A stretch of DNA of 43,458 bases from Acidaminococcaceae bacterium (GCA_029004715.1 JAQVYX010000006.1:1-43458); one strand, 5' to 3'. Shown: positions 27,698-36,013, numbered from the stretch's first letter. Translations and numbers: made by a program. The notes: a model not told the origin generated them from the letters alone.

Positions 27698-27763
27698 TTA
27701 TGGAAATTATTATATAATTATGCTAAAATTAGCAGATAGATTAATTTTGGGGGCTATAATTTT

Positions 27764-29230
27764 ATGGATTTTATAAGAGATATAGATGTAGTAGTTATCG
27801 GCGGAGGAGTTACAGGTACCGCTATTTTACGTGAGTTGTCAAAATACGCTCTAAAGTGCATGTTGATAGAAAAAGAACCGGATTTAGCATTAGGAACTAC
27901 AAAGGCTAATAGTGCTATTATTCATTCTGGTTTTGATGCACCTTTTGGCACACAAAAAGCACTAACCAATGTTAGAGGAAATAGGCTTTATCATGAATTG
28001 CAAAATCAGCTGGGACTAGACATAAAATGGTTAGGATCATTAGTAGTAGCTGTAAATGATGAAGAAATGTTAACTTTAAAAGATTTATTGGTTCGTGGTA
28101 TAAAAAACGGTGTTAAAAATTTGGAGCTTTTGGATCGTGCGGCTACTTTAGCAAAAGAACCTAATTTGAAGCAGGATATTAAAGGGTCTTTGTGGGCACC
28201 TACTGCAGGTGTTTGTTGGCCGTTTGGTATAGCCTTGGCCTTTGCTCGTTGTGCAGTACAAAATGGAGCTGAAGTGCTAACTAATTGTGCAGCAAAAAAG
28301 ATTTTAACTAAGGACGATACGATAGTAGGTGTTGAGACCTCTTTGGGTAATATTAAGGCAAAATATATAATTAATGCTGCTGGTCTTGCTGCCGATAAAA
28401 TTGCTGCTATGGCAGGAGATACGAGTTTCACTATTCATCCTCGTAAAGGGGAATATATTTTATTTGATAAAACCGCTAGTCCTAGCTTGGTTAATGGGAT
28501 AGTTTTTCCTACTCCTACTAAACAATCCAAGGGTATCTTAATTTGCACAACTGTTCATGGTAATACTTTTATTGGTCCTAATGCTCATGATCAAGAAGAT
28601 GTGGAAGATAAGTCGACAACAAGTGTAGGTATGGATGAAATAATTGCTTCATCGCAAAAACTTATAGATAAAGTTCCTTTAGGGGCTGCCATTACAGAGT
28701 TTAGTGGTTTGCGAGCGGTTTCTAATACGGGAGATTTTATTATTAGAGAAGGTACCGTAAAGGGGCTCATTCATGCCGCAGGTATTCAGTCTCCAGGTTT
28801 GTCAGCTGCCCCAGCTATTGCAGAAGAAGTTGTTGAATTAATAGCAGAGTTTGAACCAGAGTGGAGTTTAAAGCGAAATTTTAAAGCTATTGTAACTAGG
28901 AGAAAAGTCTTTTCTGAATTAAAAATAGAGGAACAAAGTAAATTATGCAATGAAAACAAATTATATGGTCGTATTGTTTGTCGTTGTGAAACAGTTACTG
29001 AAGGAGAAATAGTTGACGCTATTCACGAAACTTGTGGTGCCAGAACATTAGATGGAGTAAAGCGTAGAACTCGTGCAGGAATGGGACGTTGCCAAGGTGG
29101 TTTTTGCGGACCTAAAGTTACCCAGATTTTGGCGAGAGAATTAAACATACCGCTTACAGAAGTATTAAAAGAAGGCTCTGCGTCTAAAATGTTTTTTGAA
29201 AAAAAACTCCCTGGGGAGGACACCAAATAA
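27764..29230 (+). CDS. GlpA-like FAD-dependent oxidoreductase with [2Fe-2S] BFD domain
   Basis: This 488-residue protein has a DAO-type FAD domain (VVVIGGGVTGTAILRELSKY, then NSAIIHSGFDAPFGT, ending in GIQSPGLSAAPAIAEEV). Its C-terminal Fer2_BFD domain has four cysteines: CRCETVT...MGRCQGGFCGP. This architecture belongs to GlpA-like proteins that oxidise glycerol 3-phosphate or a related hydroxyacid. It overlaps the next gene by one base (TAATG), and with the following two genes forms the GlpA/GlpB-like/DUF1667 set found in anaerobic Firmicutes and Thermotoga. No glpK or glpF is in the window, so the substrate is open. Confidence 0.85.
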   Translation: MDFIRDIDVVVIGGGVTGTAILRELSKYALKCMLIEKEPDLALGTTKANSAIIHSGFDAPFGTQKALTNVRGNRLYHELQNQLGLDIKWLGSLVVAVNDEEMLTLKDLLVRGIKNGVKNLELLDRAATLAKEPNLKQDIKGSLWAPTAGVCWPFGIALAFARCAVQNGAEVLTNCAAKKILTKDDTIVGVETSLGNIKAKYIINAAGLAADKIAAMAGDTSFTIHPRKGEYILFDKTASPSLVNGIVFPTPTKQSKGILICTTVHGNTFIGPNAHDQEDVEDKSTTSVGMDEIIASSQKLIDKVPLGAAITEFSGLRAVSNTGDFIIREGTVKGLIHAAGIQSPGLSAAPAIAEEVVELIAEFEPEWSLKRNFKAIVTRRKVFSELKIEEQSKLCNENKLYGRIVCRCETVTEGEIVDAIHETCGARTLDGVKRRTRAGMGRCQGGFCGPKVTQILARELNIPLTEVLKEGSASKMFFEKKLPGEDTK

Positions 29231-30498
29231 TGCAAGAATTAACGTATGATATAGTAATTATTGGTGGTGGTCCAGCTGGTTTGTCGGCAGCTTATAGTGC
29301 TTATAAAAATGGCGCGGATGATATTTTAATTATTGAGCGTGATTTTGAATTAGGTGGTATTTTGCAACAGTGTATTCATAACGGTTTTGGTCTACATCAT
29401 TTTAAAGAAGAACTTACAGGCCCTGGGTATGCTCAACGTTGTTTGGAATTAATCGCTAATAAACCAGAGATTACTACCATGGTTGATACTATGGTTTTAG
29501 ACATCAGTACGGAAAAAAAAGTGCTTGCTGTTAGCCCTAAAGAAGGGTTAATGAAAATAACAGGAAAAACTATTATACTCACTATGGGCTGTAGAGAACG
29601 TACTCGTGGTGCTATTAGAATTCCAGGTGAACGTCCTGCAGGTGTTTTTACTGCTGGAGCAGCACAGCGCATGGTTAATATGGTAGGATACTTACCGGGG
29701 CACAAAATTGTTATCTTGGGTAGCGGTGATATTGGACTTATTATGGCTCGTAGGATGAGTTTAGAAGGATGTCAAGTACAGGCAGTTTTAGAAATATGTC
29801 CTTTTTCTAACGGACTAACCCGTAATATTGTTCAATGTTTGCAAGACTATGATATCCCGTTGTTGTTAGCTCATACAATTACTAAAATTCATGGTAAAGA
29901 TAGGGTAACTGGAATAACGGTAGCCAAAGTTGATGCTAAAATGCAACCTATAGCAGGAACTGAGTTTGATATTGAATGTGATACTTTGTTATTATCAGTA
30001 GGACTAATTCCGGAAAATGAATTGTCCCGAGGTTTACACTTAGAAATGCATCCTTTAACTAATGGTCCTATAGTAGATCAACATCGTACTACTAGCATGT
30101 CGGGTGTTTATGCTGCCGGTAATGTAGTACATGTGCATGACTTAGTAGATTTTGTTTCAGAAGAAGCTGAAATAGCCGGTAAATTTGCCGCCTTGGAAGT
30201 AAAGGGAAAATTGCATAATGATCTGCGTAAAATAAAAGTTAAAACTGGAGAAGGTATCCGTACCTGTGTTCCTCAAATATTAGATATTCCTCCGGAGGGC
30301 GAAGCGGTAAAGTTATTTATGCGCGTAGGGGCTCCTGAACGTAAGGTAAAGCTAGAAATTTTAAGCGCAGGGAAAGTAATACAAAACAAGATTTTACCTG
30401 TAGCCAAACCTAGTGAAATGATTGCGGTAGATATTTCTGCAGAAAACACAAAGCTTATGGGCTCTGAATTAATAGTTCGTTTGAGTAGAGGTGTATAA
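29230..30498 (+). CDS. NAD(P)/FAD-dependent oxidoreductase (GlpB-like partner)
   Basis: This 422-residue pyridine nucleotide-disulfide-type flavoprotein has the FAD site VIIGGGPAGLSAAYSAYKNG, then GGILQQCIHNGFGLHHF. The second nucleotide site is KIVILGSGDIGLIMARRM, and the second FAD site GVYAAGNVVHVHDLVD. It lacks a CxxC redox pair in the usual place. It probably passes electrons from the GlpA-like subunit to NAD(P) or an electron carrier. GGGGAGG lies 11 bp before the ATG, inside the upstream gene; the DUF1667 gene follows after one base. Confidence 0.85.
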   Translation: MQELTYDIVIIGGGPAGLSAAYSAYKNGADDILIIERDFELGGILQQCIHNGFGLHHFKEELTGPGYAQRCLELIANKPEITTMVDTMVLDISTEKKVLAVSPKEGLMKITGKTIILTMGCRERTRGAIRIPGERPAGVFTAGAAQRMVNMVGYLPGHKIVILGSGDIGLIMARRMSLEGCQVQAVLEICPFSNGLTRNIVQCLQDYDIPLLLAHTITKIHGKDRVTGITVAKVDAKMQPIAGTEFDIECDTLLLSVGLIPENELSRGLHLEMHPLTNGPIVDQHRTTSMSGVYAAGNVVHVHDLVDFVSEEAEIAGKFAALEVKGKLHNDLRKIKVKTGEGIRTCVPQILDIPPEGEAVKLFMRVGAPERKVKLEILSAGKVIQNKILPVAKPSEMIAVDISAENTKLMGSELIVRLSRGV

Positions 30499-30499
30499 A

Positions 30500-30883
30500 A
30501 TGACAGTAGAAAAGCGTACAATGAATTGCATAACTTGCCCAATGGGTTGTGAGATGACAGTTACTATTGATGATGGAATTGTAATTAACGTTGAAGGAAA
30601 TAGTTGCCTTCGTGGTAAAAAATATGCGGAAGTAGAGGTAACGGCTCCTAAACGTATGCTAACTTCAACTGTAAAAATAAAGGGTGGTATATTACCATTG
30701 TTACCGGTAGTATCACAGGCTCCCTTGCCTAAGGAAAAAATTTTGGCATGTGCTAGGGAACTTAGAAAAATAAGCGTAGAAGCACCTATTGTTTTAGGTC
30801 AAGTCATTTGCGGTAATATTTTGGGACTTGGAGTAAACGTAATTGCGGCAAGATCCATGAAGCAAGAAGAACAAAAGGTTTAA
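30500..30883 (+). CDS. DUF1667 domain protein
   Basis: This 127-residue protein starts at the ATG at 30500, with GAGGTG six bases upstream; the ORF-track start is the GTG in that site. The DUF1667 pattern is clear: MNCITCPMGCEMTVTIDDG, then GNSCLRGKKYAEVEVTAPKRMLTSTVKI. Four cysteines (CITCPMGC...C) could hold an iron-sulfur cluster. It always travels with the two preceding flavoproteins in known genomes and is presumed to be the third subunit. Confidence 0.87.
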   Translation: MTVEKRTMNCITCPMGCEMTVTIDDGIVINVEGNSCLRGKKYAEVEVTAPKRMLTSTVKIKGGILPLLPVVSQAPLPKEKILACARELRKISVEAPIVLGQVICGNILGLGVNVIAARSMKQEEQKV

Positions 30884-30888
30884 TTTTT

Positions 30889-30910
30889 GCGGAACTTTTA
30901 AAAGTTCCGC
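30889..30910 (+). terminator. Intrinsic terminator behind the oxidoreductase operon
   Basis: A GCGGAAC/GTTCCGC stem with an AT-rich centre, 6 bp after the DUF1667 stop, is followed by TTTATTATT. Confidence 0.75.
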
Positions 30911-30975
30911 TTTATTATTACATAAATTTATAACAAGGCAATAAATTGGTCGGTGGGTGGGGGGAAAATAAAAAT

Positions 30976-31854
30976 ATGAAAAATAAAAATGGTGTTATTT
31001 ACGGTTTGCTCAGCTATTTTTTATGGGGCATATTGCCTATTTACTGGAGCAGCATAAAAGGTGTAGATGCTTTTGAAATTTTAGCTAATCGCATAGTTTG
31101 GGCTTTGATTTTCATGATTATAGTGCTGGTGGTATTAGGAAAATGGGGGGAATTTCTACAAGAGGTTAAAAATATATGCCTCAACCGTAAAAAACTGCTC
31201 ACCGTTATTGGAGCAGGCATTACAATTTTGTTTAATTGGGGAATATTTATTTGGGCAGTTAGCCAAGGACGCATCATTGAAACCAGTATGGGTTATTACA
31301 TAAATCCTTTGGTTAGTGTCTTGTTTGGTGTTGTTTTTTTGGGAGAAAGCTTAGATTTATGGTCAAAAGGAGCTGTAGCTTTAGCAGCCATTGGCGTTGG
31401 TGTTATGATTTTTAATGTAGGAGTTTTCCCTTGGATTTCTTTGAGTTTAGCACTTACCTTTGCTTTTTATGGTCTTCTTAAGAAAACTTTGGTGGTAGAT
31501 ACTAAAACAAGTATTCTTTTGGAAACACTAGTTGTTCTACCGCTGGCCTTGGGATATATTTATTACCTTTCTACTTTTGGTCGTGCGGCTTGGCAGCACT
31601 CGTCTACTACAAACTTGTTGCTTTTGTTTGCATCAGGTCCTGTGACAGCAATACCATTATTACTATTTACAGCTGCGGCTAAACTGTTACCATTAAGTTT
31701 CATAGGATTTTTACAATATCTTGCACCTACTTTAAGTTTGATTATAGGTGTGTTTATATATGGGGAAGCCTTTACTTTTGGTCATTTGCTTTCTTTTGGT
31801 TGGATTTGGGCAGGGCTGCTTGTTTTTACTCTTAACCAATTTCGAAGTAAATAA
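30976..31854 (+). CDS. rarD: RarD protein (EamA/DMT superfamily transporter)
   Basis: This 292-residue membrane protein has about ten hydrophobic segments. It opens MKNKNGVIYGLLSYFLWGIL followed by PIYW and has NWGIFIWAVSQGRIIETSMGYYINPLVSVL, the RarD signature. The ATG at 30976 is preferred to the ORF-track TTG, because the upstream ten residues are glycine-rich and a G-rich ribosome site lies between. RarD proteins are named for chloramphenicol sensitivity in Pseudomonas; their natural substrate is unknown. A DnaA-box cluster begins 45 bp after its stop. Confidence 0.9.
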   Translation: MKNKNGVIYGLLSYFLWGILPIYWSSIKGVDAFEILANRIVWALIFMIIVLVVLGKWGEFLQEVKNICLNRKKLLTVIGAGITILFNWGIFIWAVSQGRIIETSMGYYINPLVSVLFGVVFLGESLDLWSKGAVALAAIGVGVMIFNVGVFPWISLSLALTFAFYGLLKKTLVVDTKTSILLETLVVLPLALGYIYYLSTFGRAAWQHSSTTNLLLLFASGPVTAIPLLLFTAAAKLLPLSFIGFLQYLAPTLSLIIGVFIYGEAFTFGHLLSFGWIWAGLLVFTLNQFRSK

Positions 31855-31898
31855 CTACATTTTGTGGTGGTTGTATATTGTGTATAATGTCCCCAGAC

Positions 31899-32044
31899 TT
31901 ATCCACAGGCAGTATGTTTTGTGCATAACTTTGGTTGATAATCCTTAATAAATGTAAACAATTCGTAAATTAGCAAAAAACTGCGAAAATCATCCCAATG
32001 TTATCCACAGGATTGGGGATAATGTGGATTAAATTTGTGCATAA
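31899..32044. other. Second DnaA-box cluster, outside oriC
   Basis: Within 146 bp lie perfect TTATCCACA on plus at 31899 and 32001, and TTATGCACA on minus at 31920-31928 and 32036-32044. Weaker minus boxes TTATCAACC (31933) and TTATCCCCA (32014) lie between. Each perfect plus box faces a minus box, an arrangement repeated twice. The box types are the same as at oriC. It lies in a non-coding stretch of about 310 bp between rarD and the T-box promoter. No DnaA-trio or second dnaA lies beside it. Confidence 0.85.
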
Positions 32045-32167
32045 CTATTTGAATAGTTATTTTTAAAATACCATATATAGGAATGACACATTTTTTCACT
32101 TGGGTAAAAAGCTATTTGGGGTAAGAAACTTTATAAAGTATAAATATTCTCAAATTCAAGAAAGCAG

Positions 32168-32196
32168 TTGACAAATAGTTACAATTATAGGATAAT
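32168..32196 (+). promoter_or_regulatory. Promoter of the T-box-ilv transcript
   Basis: A perfect TTGACA and GATAAT are spaced by 17 bp, about 30 bp before the first T-box helix. Confidence 0.8.
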
Positions 32197-32224
32197 ACTT
32201 TTAATTTCATAGAAATATTAAAAA

Positions 32225-32469
32225 GTGATGATTGGGACGAAAGACAAAATGTGAACGCACAGAGAGCCGGTGGTTGGTGTAAATCGGTAGGACGCATTTG
32301 TTGAGTAAATCACCCAGGAACTCATCAGCGAAAAGGAATTCCTTAGTAGCATGATGCGTGGCAGACGCGTTAGGTCTGAGCCGATTGTTGGATTGGTGCA
32401 AAGTTATAAAATAGGGTGGTACCGCGTAAACTTTACGCCCCTGTATACGTTATATGTATACAGGGGCGT
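32225..32469 (+). promoter_or_regulatory. T-box riboswitch (probable isoleucine specifier AUC)
   Basis: The leader has the stem I landmarks (AGAGAGCCGGTGGTTGGTG) and the T-box sequence AGGGTGGTACCGCG at 32413-32426. An antiterminator helix (AAAGTT / AACTTT) competes with the terminator at 32435-32469 (ACGCCCCTGTATAC stem followed by a T-run). AAATGTG pairs with CGCATTT in stem I. The specifier is most likely ATC in GTAAATCACCC, followed by A and then CCC that pairs with GGG on the other arm, so it would sense uncharged tRNA-Ile. That codon call is by eye; GTT and TTG nearby are alternatives. Confidence 0.9.
32435..32469 (+). terminator. Regulated terminator of the T-box
   Basis: A perfect 14-bp GC-rich stem is followed by TTTTTATTTATTTTTTT. 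It forms when tRNA is charged and switches off ilv expression. Confidence 0.93.
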
Positions 32470-32508
32470 TTTTATTTATTTTTTTGTTAAAGTAAAGGAG
32501 AGAGCAAA

Positions 32509-32760
32509 ATGTTAGAAACATTATTACTGCAAGGGAAAAATGAAAATACTTTATTACCGAGAGTTTTGCGCATAATAGCACAACAGGGAAAGCAAATAGA
32601 GACACTTACTTGCGAAGTACAAAAAAATCGCCAGCTGATTAATATAGAAATTACACTACAAGATAAAGGTGACTTAGCGTTAACAGCTAAATTGCTACAA
32701 CGTTTAGTGGCTGTAGAGACTGTGGCAAGTGAAAAAGTTAAGCAAACGAGAGCGATGTAA
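32509..32760 (+). CDS. Short acetolactate synthase regulatory subunit (ACT-like, IlvM type)
   Basis: This 83-residue protein resembles one ACT domain: NTLLPRVLRIIAQQGKQIETL, then INIEITLQDKGDLALTAKLLQRLVAVETV. The order and context identify it as the small subunit of acetolactate synthase; it lacks the C-terminal half of full IlvN (about 160 residues) and matches the size of IlvM. AAAGGAGAG precedes the ATG, and ilvB begins 16 bp after its stop. Small before large is the reverse of the common ilvBN order. Valine feedback is probably weak or altered, an inference from length. Confidence 0.75.
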   Translation: MLETLLLQGKNENTLLPRVLRIIAQQGKQIETLTCEVQKNRQLINIEITLQDKGDLALTAKLLQRLVAVETVASEKVKQTRAM

Positions 32761-32776
32761 TTAGGGGGAAGTTATA

Positions 32777-34462
32777 ATGAAATTAAGTGGAGCTCAAGCA
32801 ATAATAAAAATTTTAGAAGAGCATGGCGTAAATACAGTTTTTGGTTATCCTGGAGGACAGGTTATTCCTTTGTATGATGCTTTGTATGATAGTAAGCTAC
32901 ATAATGTTTTAACAGTACATGAACAGGGAGCTGTTCATGCTGCTGATGCTTATGCTAGAGTTAGCGGGCGAACAGGAGTATGTATTGCTACCTCAGGTCC
33001 AGGGGCAACTAATATAGTTACAGGTCTTGCTACAGCATACTTAGATTCAGTACCTTTAGTAGCTATTACAGGACAAGTAGCAGTAAATCAGCTGGGGAGA
33101 GATTCCTTTCAAGAGATTGACATTGTTGGTGTTACAATTCCTATTACTAAGCATAATGTTTTAGTGCGTGAGGCTAAGGAACTTTTGCCGGCACTGCGCA
33201 CTGCTTTTAAAATTGCTTGCAGTGGACGGCCAGGACCGGTATTGGTTGATATTCCCAGTAGTATTCAAACGGAAGAGTTGGAATGGACAGAACCGGAAAA
33301 TGCCAGTGAGGATCATAAAGAAAAAAATACTAATAAACAGCGTCTTGAGAAACTTTTGGAAGCAGCTTCGGTGACTATTAATAATGCACAAAGGCCTGTG
33401 CTTCTAGTTGGAGGCGGAACAGTATTAGGTAATGCAACCGCAGAAGTTATAGAGTTTGCTCGTAAAACAGGAATGCCTGTAGTTAACACTCTTATGGCTA
33501 TAGGTGCGTTCCCAGGTAGTGATTCACAAGCACTCGGGCTTACCGGAATGCATGGTCATGTTGGTGCTAATCTTGCCGTAACTAATGCTGATGTATTGGT
33601 AGTGGCAGGTAGTAGGTTTAGTGAACGTATTACGGGAGACCGTAATAGATATGTGGGCAAGAAAACTATTATTCAACTGGATATAGATCCTTCGGAAGTA
33701 GATAAAAATATAGTGTCGTCTCTGCCTTTAGTAGGGGATATTAAAGAGACGTTAAAGCTTTTAAATCCTCGCGTTAAAAAACTCGATATCAAACCTTGGT
33801 GGGAATCAATTAAGGCTTGGGAAGAGACTGAAGGACACGAATTAGAGAAAGGAGATAAATTAACAGCTCCATGGATAATGAAGGAACTAAATAGACAATT
33901 TAATAGAAAAGAGACTATTTTTGTAACAGATGTTGGCCAAAATCAAATGTGGGCAGCTCAGCATTTGGTGATAGATAATCCACGCCATTTTGTTACTTCG
34001 GGTGGGTGTGGAACCATGGGTTTTGGTGTCCCTGGTGCTTTAGGCGCTAAGCTTGCCAGTCCTGACGCTCAGGTAATACAAATTGGCGGGGATGGCGGGT
34101 TTAAAATGACGGGGATGGAATTACATACTGCCTGTCGGGAAAAAACACCTTTTCTTAGTATCGTAATTAATAATAGTTGTCTAGGGATGGTACGCCAATG
34201 GCAACAGGTTTTTTACAATAAAAGGTATTCTTCCACTTTATTAAGCGAATTTGACTTTATTGCTTTTGCCCAGTCTTGTGGGGCCGAAGGCGTACAAGTA
34301 AAAACCTGCGAGGAATTCAAAGAAGCCTTAATTTTAGCTGGGAAAGTGCAAAAAGCAGGGAAGCCTTTTCTCATTGAAACGGTAATTAGTCAAGCAGATT
34401 TGGTTTTGCCTATGGTTGCTCCTGGATCTGTAATCAATGAGTTTGTGGATCCGGAAAAATAA
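32777..34462 (+). CDS. ilvB: Acetolactate synthase large subunit
   Basis: This 561-residue thiamine diphosphate enzyme makes 2-acetolactate or 2-aceto-2-hydroxybutyrate, the first common step to valine, leucine and isoleucine. It contains GVNTVFGYPGGQVIPLYDAL, the catalytic glutamate in VHEQGAVHAADAYAR (Glu49), SGPGATNIVTGLATAYLDSVP and PVLVDIPS. The ThDP/Mg motif is IGGDGGFKMTGMELHTA...INNSCLGMVRQWQ. No other ilv gene follows; a large hairpin closes the unit. Control is by the T-box upstream. Confidence 0.95.
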   Translation: MKLSGAQAIIKILEEHGVNTVFGYPGGQVIPLYDALYDSKLHNVLTVHEQGAVHAADAYARVSGRTGVCIATSGPGATNIVTGLATAYLDSVPLVAITGQVAVNQLGRDSFQEIDIVGVTIPITKHNVLVREAKELLPALRTAFKIACSGRPGPVLVDIPSSIQTEELEWTEPENASEDHKEKNTNKQRLEKLLEAASVTINNAQRPVLLVGGGTVLGNATAEVIEFARKTGMPVVNTLMAIGAFPGSDSQALGLTGMHGHVGANLAVTNADVLVVAGSRFSERITGDRNRYVGKKTIIQLDIDPSEVDKNIVSSLPLVGDIKETLKLLNPRVKKLDIKPWWESIKAWEETEGHELEKGDKLTAPWIMKELNRQFNRKETIFVTDVGQNQMWAAQHLVIDNPRHFVTSGGCGTMGFGVPGALGAKLASPDAQVIQIGGDGGFKMTGMELHTACREKTPFLSIVINNSCLGMVRQWQQVFYNKRYSSTLLSEFDFIAFAQSCGAEGVQVKTCEEFKEALILAGKVQKAGKPFLIETVISQADLVLPMVAPGSVINEFVDPEK

Positions 34463-34474
34463 AATAGATTAGAG

Positions 34475-34522
34475 GCTAAATGTCCTTTTTGTGGAGCTTT
34501 TTTCACAAAAAGGACATTTAGC
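34475..34522 (+). terminator. Long stem-loop behind ilvB
   Basis: A perfect 19-bp stem with a ten-base loop starts 12 bp after the ilvB stop. No long U-tract follows on plus, but its arms contain T5/A5, so it is probably a terminator or a 3'-end stabiliser. Confidence 0.65.
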
Positions 34523-34533
34523 TTATGTTATAA

Positions 34534-34653
34534 CTTTTCAGGACCAATAATTTAAGAGAAGAAAATAATTGCGATTACAATAATGGTCTGGCCGAAAAAG
34601 TGCCAATTGATGAAGTGAATTTCTTTGTTTTGTCAGAGTTTAAGCATTATTGA
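34534..34653 (+). pseudogene. Possible 3' remnant of a protein gene
   Basis: An open stretch of 39 codons without a start codon ends at a TGA. The translation looks protein-like (NNGLAEKVPIDEVNFFVLSE), but I recognise no family. It lies in a gene-free 445-bp gap between ilvB and the transporter gene and could be the tail of a deleted gene. It could also be chance. Confidence 0.3.
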
Positions 34654-34753
34654 AATTGCGAAATGTGATGTAGTTACATACATTTATTTTAATTTATATA
34701 TAATAAGCCTATGGAAAGGGAAAATTTGTTAATAGATAAAAGGAGTAGAGAAT

Positions 34754-34822
34754 ATGAATGCATTATAATGGGCATACGAGTTCTATCTTTTTAATTTTCG
34801 AGTTTGGTTAATGGGATACTGA
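34754..34822 (+). pseudogene. Possible broken short ORF with strong ribosome binding site
   Basis: AAAAGGAG lies 8 bp before an ATG, but the frame reads MNAL, stop, then WAYEFYLFNFRVWLMGY, stop. A tiny leader peptide or a gene broken by a nonsense change are both possible. A TATAAT lies at 34699-34704. The rest of the gap is AT-rich and shows nothing else. Confidence 0.3.
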
Positions 34823-34907
34823 AAACATATAAATTATGAAAGATTAATCTAATAATATGCTTAGATTTATCCTAATTTTAAAAGTGAAGAGTAGTGAGGT
34901 AAAATAG

Positions 34908-35882
34908 ATGTGGAAAATACTTAATTTTTTTCAGAAGAACTTGATATGGAGTATTCCGGGGTTTATGATTTTGGGGTTGGTATTTGGAAGTGCTTTTTCG
35001 CTTCAATTTCTAAAATTATGGATAATTCCTTTGACCTTTTTTATGGTTTATCCAATGATGGTTTCTATGAATATGAAGGAATTATTCAACAAAGGTGGAA
35101 ACAAGGTTCAGATTGCTACCATAATAATTAACTTTGGAGTTATACCGTTTATAGGATACTTTATTGGGAAATTTATTTTTTCAGACACGCCATTGGCTGC
35201 GGTGGGTTTGTTATTGGCATGTCTGTTACCGACATCAGGAATGACTATTTCATGGACCGGATTTGCGAAAGGGAATGTATCTGAAGCGGTTAAAATGACA
35301 ATAATAGGTTTGATTATTGGAGCCTTAGCTACTCCATTATATTTAAAATTGCTTATGGGTACTGTAATTTCAATTTCATTGAGTAAAATATTTTCACAAA
35401 TAATTTTTATTATATTTATTCCGTTGATAGCTGGATATTTAACCCAATTATTTTTGAAAAACAAGTTTGGGAATGAAATATATGAAAAGAAATATAAGCC
35501 TAGATTTCCATTATTATCTACAGTTGGGGTTTTAGGAGTTGTTTTTGTGTCTATGGCTCTAAAAGCTAAGACTATTTTAGCAGATCCAATGGTTTTATTA
35601 TATTATCTTTTTCCGTTAATTATTTTATACAGTATTAATTTTTTTGTTAGTACCGTAATAGGAAAAATGTTTTTTACTAGAGAGAATGGGATAGCACTTG
35701 TATATGGAACTGTAATGAGAAACCTTTCTATTGCATTAGCAATTGCTATGGGGGTATTTGGTGAACAAGGATCAGAAATTGCACTGATAATTGCTTTAGC
35801 GTATATTATACAAGTACAGTCGGCTGCGTGGTATGTTAAGTTTACGGATCAAATCTTTGGCAAAAGGGAAATTATTGAATAG
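34908..35882 (+). CDS. Bile acid:sodium symporter/ACR3-like transporter
   Basis: This 324-residue, very hydrophobic protein has about ten membrane segments. Features of the SBF/ACR3 superfamily include GLLLACLLPTSGMTISWTGFAKGN in the middle and the late VYGTVMRNLSIALAIAMG. The ACR3 arsenite-efflux cysteine motif is not present, so arsenite export is doubtful; organic anion transport is equally possible. A GAGG site precedes the ATG. The gene is AT-rich and sits between two core operons next to possible gene remnants, so it may be an acquired insert. Confidence 0.75.
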   Translation: MWKILNFFQKNLIWSIPGFMILGLVFGSAFSLQFLKLWIIPLTFFMVYPMMVSMNMKELFNKGGNKVQIATIIINFGVIPFIGYFIGKFIFSDTPLAAVGLLLACLLPTSGMTISWTGFAKGNVSEAVKMTIIGLIIGALATPLYLKLLMGTVISISLSKIFSQIIFIIFIPLIAGYLTQLFLKNKFGNEIYEKKYKPRFPLLSTVGVLGVVFVSMALKAKTILADPMVLLYYLFPLIILYSINFFVSTVIGKMFFTRENGIALVYGTVMRNLSIALAIAMGVFGEQGSEIALIIALAYIIQVQSAAWYVKFTDQIFGKREIIE

Positions 35883-35984
35883 TTTGAAGTTGCCTAATGC
35901 ATATTCTTTCTGTAATAGAACGTTTGAACACATTTGTTACAGAAGGCATATATTGTTTTAGCTATCCCTAAAGATTGGATAAAC

Positions 35985-36013
35985 TTGCAATTTATTAAGT
36001 GAAATGCTATAAT
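35985..36013 (+). promoter_or_regulatory. Promoter of the rpsF-ssb-rpsR operon
   Basis: TTGCAA and a perfect TATAAT are spaced by 17 bp, leaving a leader of about 72 nt before rpsF. The leader has a short hairpin TTCCCAGAGTGGGAG and a near-perfect Shine-Dalgarno AAGGAGGTGAT (36079-36089). An S6:S18 feedback site is known in many rpsF leaders; I cannot confirm its motif here. Confidence 0.75.

Noticed and set aside
28006-28431. 141-residue minus-strand ORF inside the GlpA-like gene
   Set aside because: Shadow frame; the plus-strand frame has clear FAD and BFD motifs.
31861-32060. The remote DnaA-box cluster as the true origin
   Set aside because: Gene orientation switches at dnaA, and the trio plus AT-rich element lie at dnaA-dnaN; the remote cluster has no trio.
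32112-32401. Two minus-strand ORFs across the T-box leader
   Set aside because: They overlap a structured riboswitch and promoter and have no ribosome sites or protein-like sequence.
34908-35882. ACR3 arsenite exporter and an ars operon
   Set aside because: The ACR3 cysteine motif is not visible and no arsR or arsC lies nearby; only the superfamily is supported.
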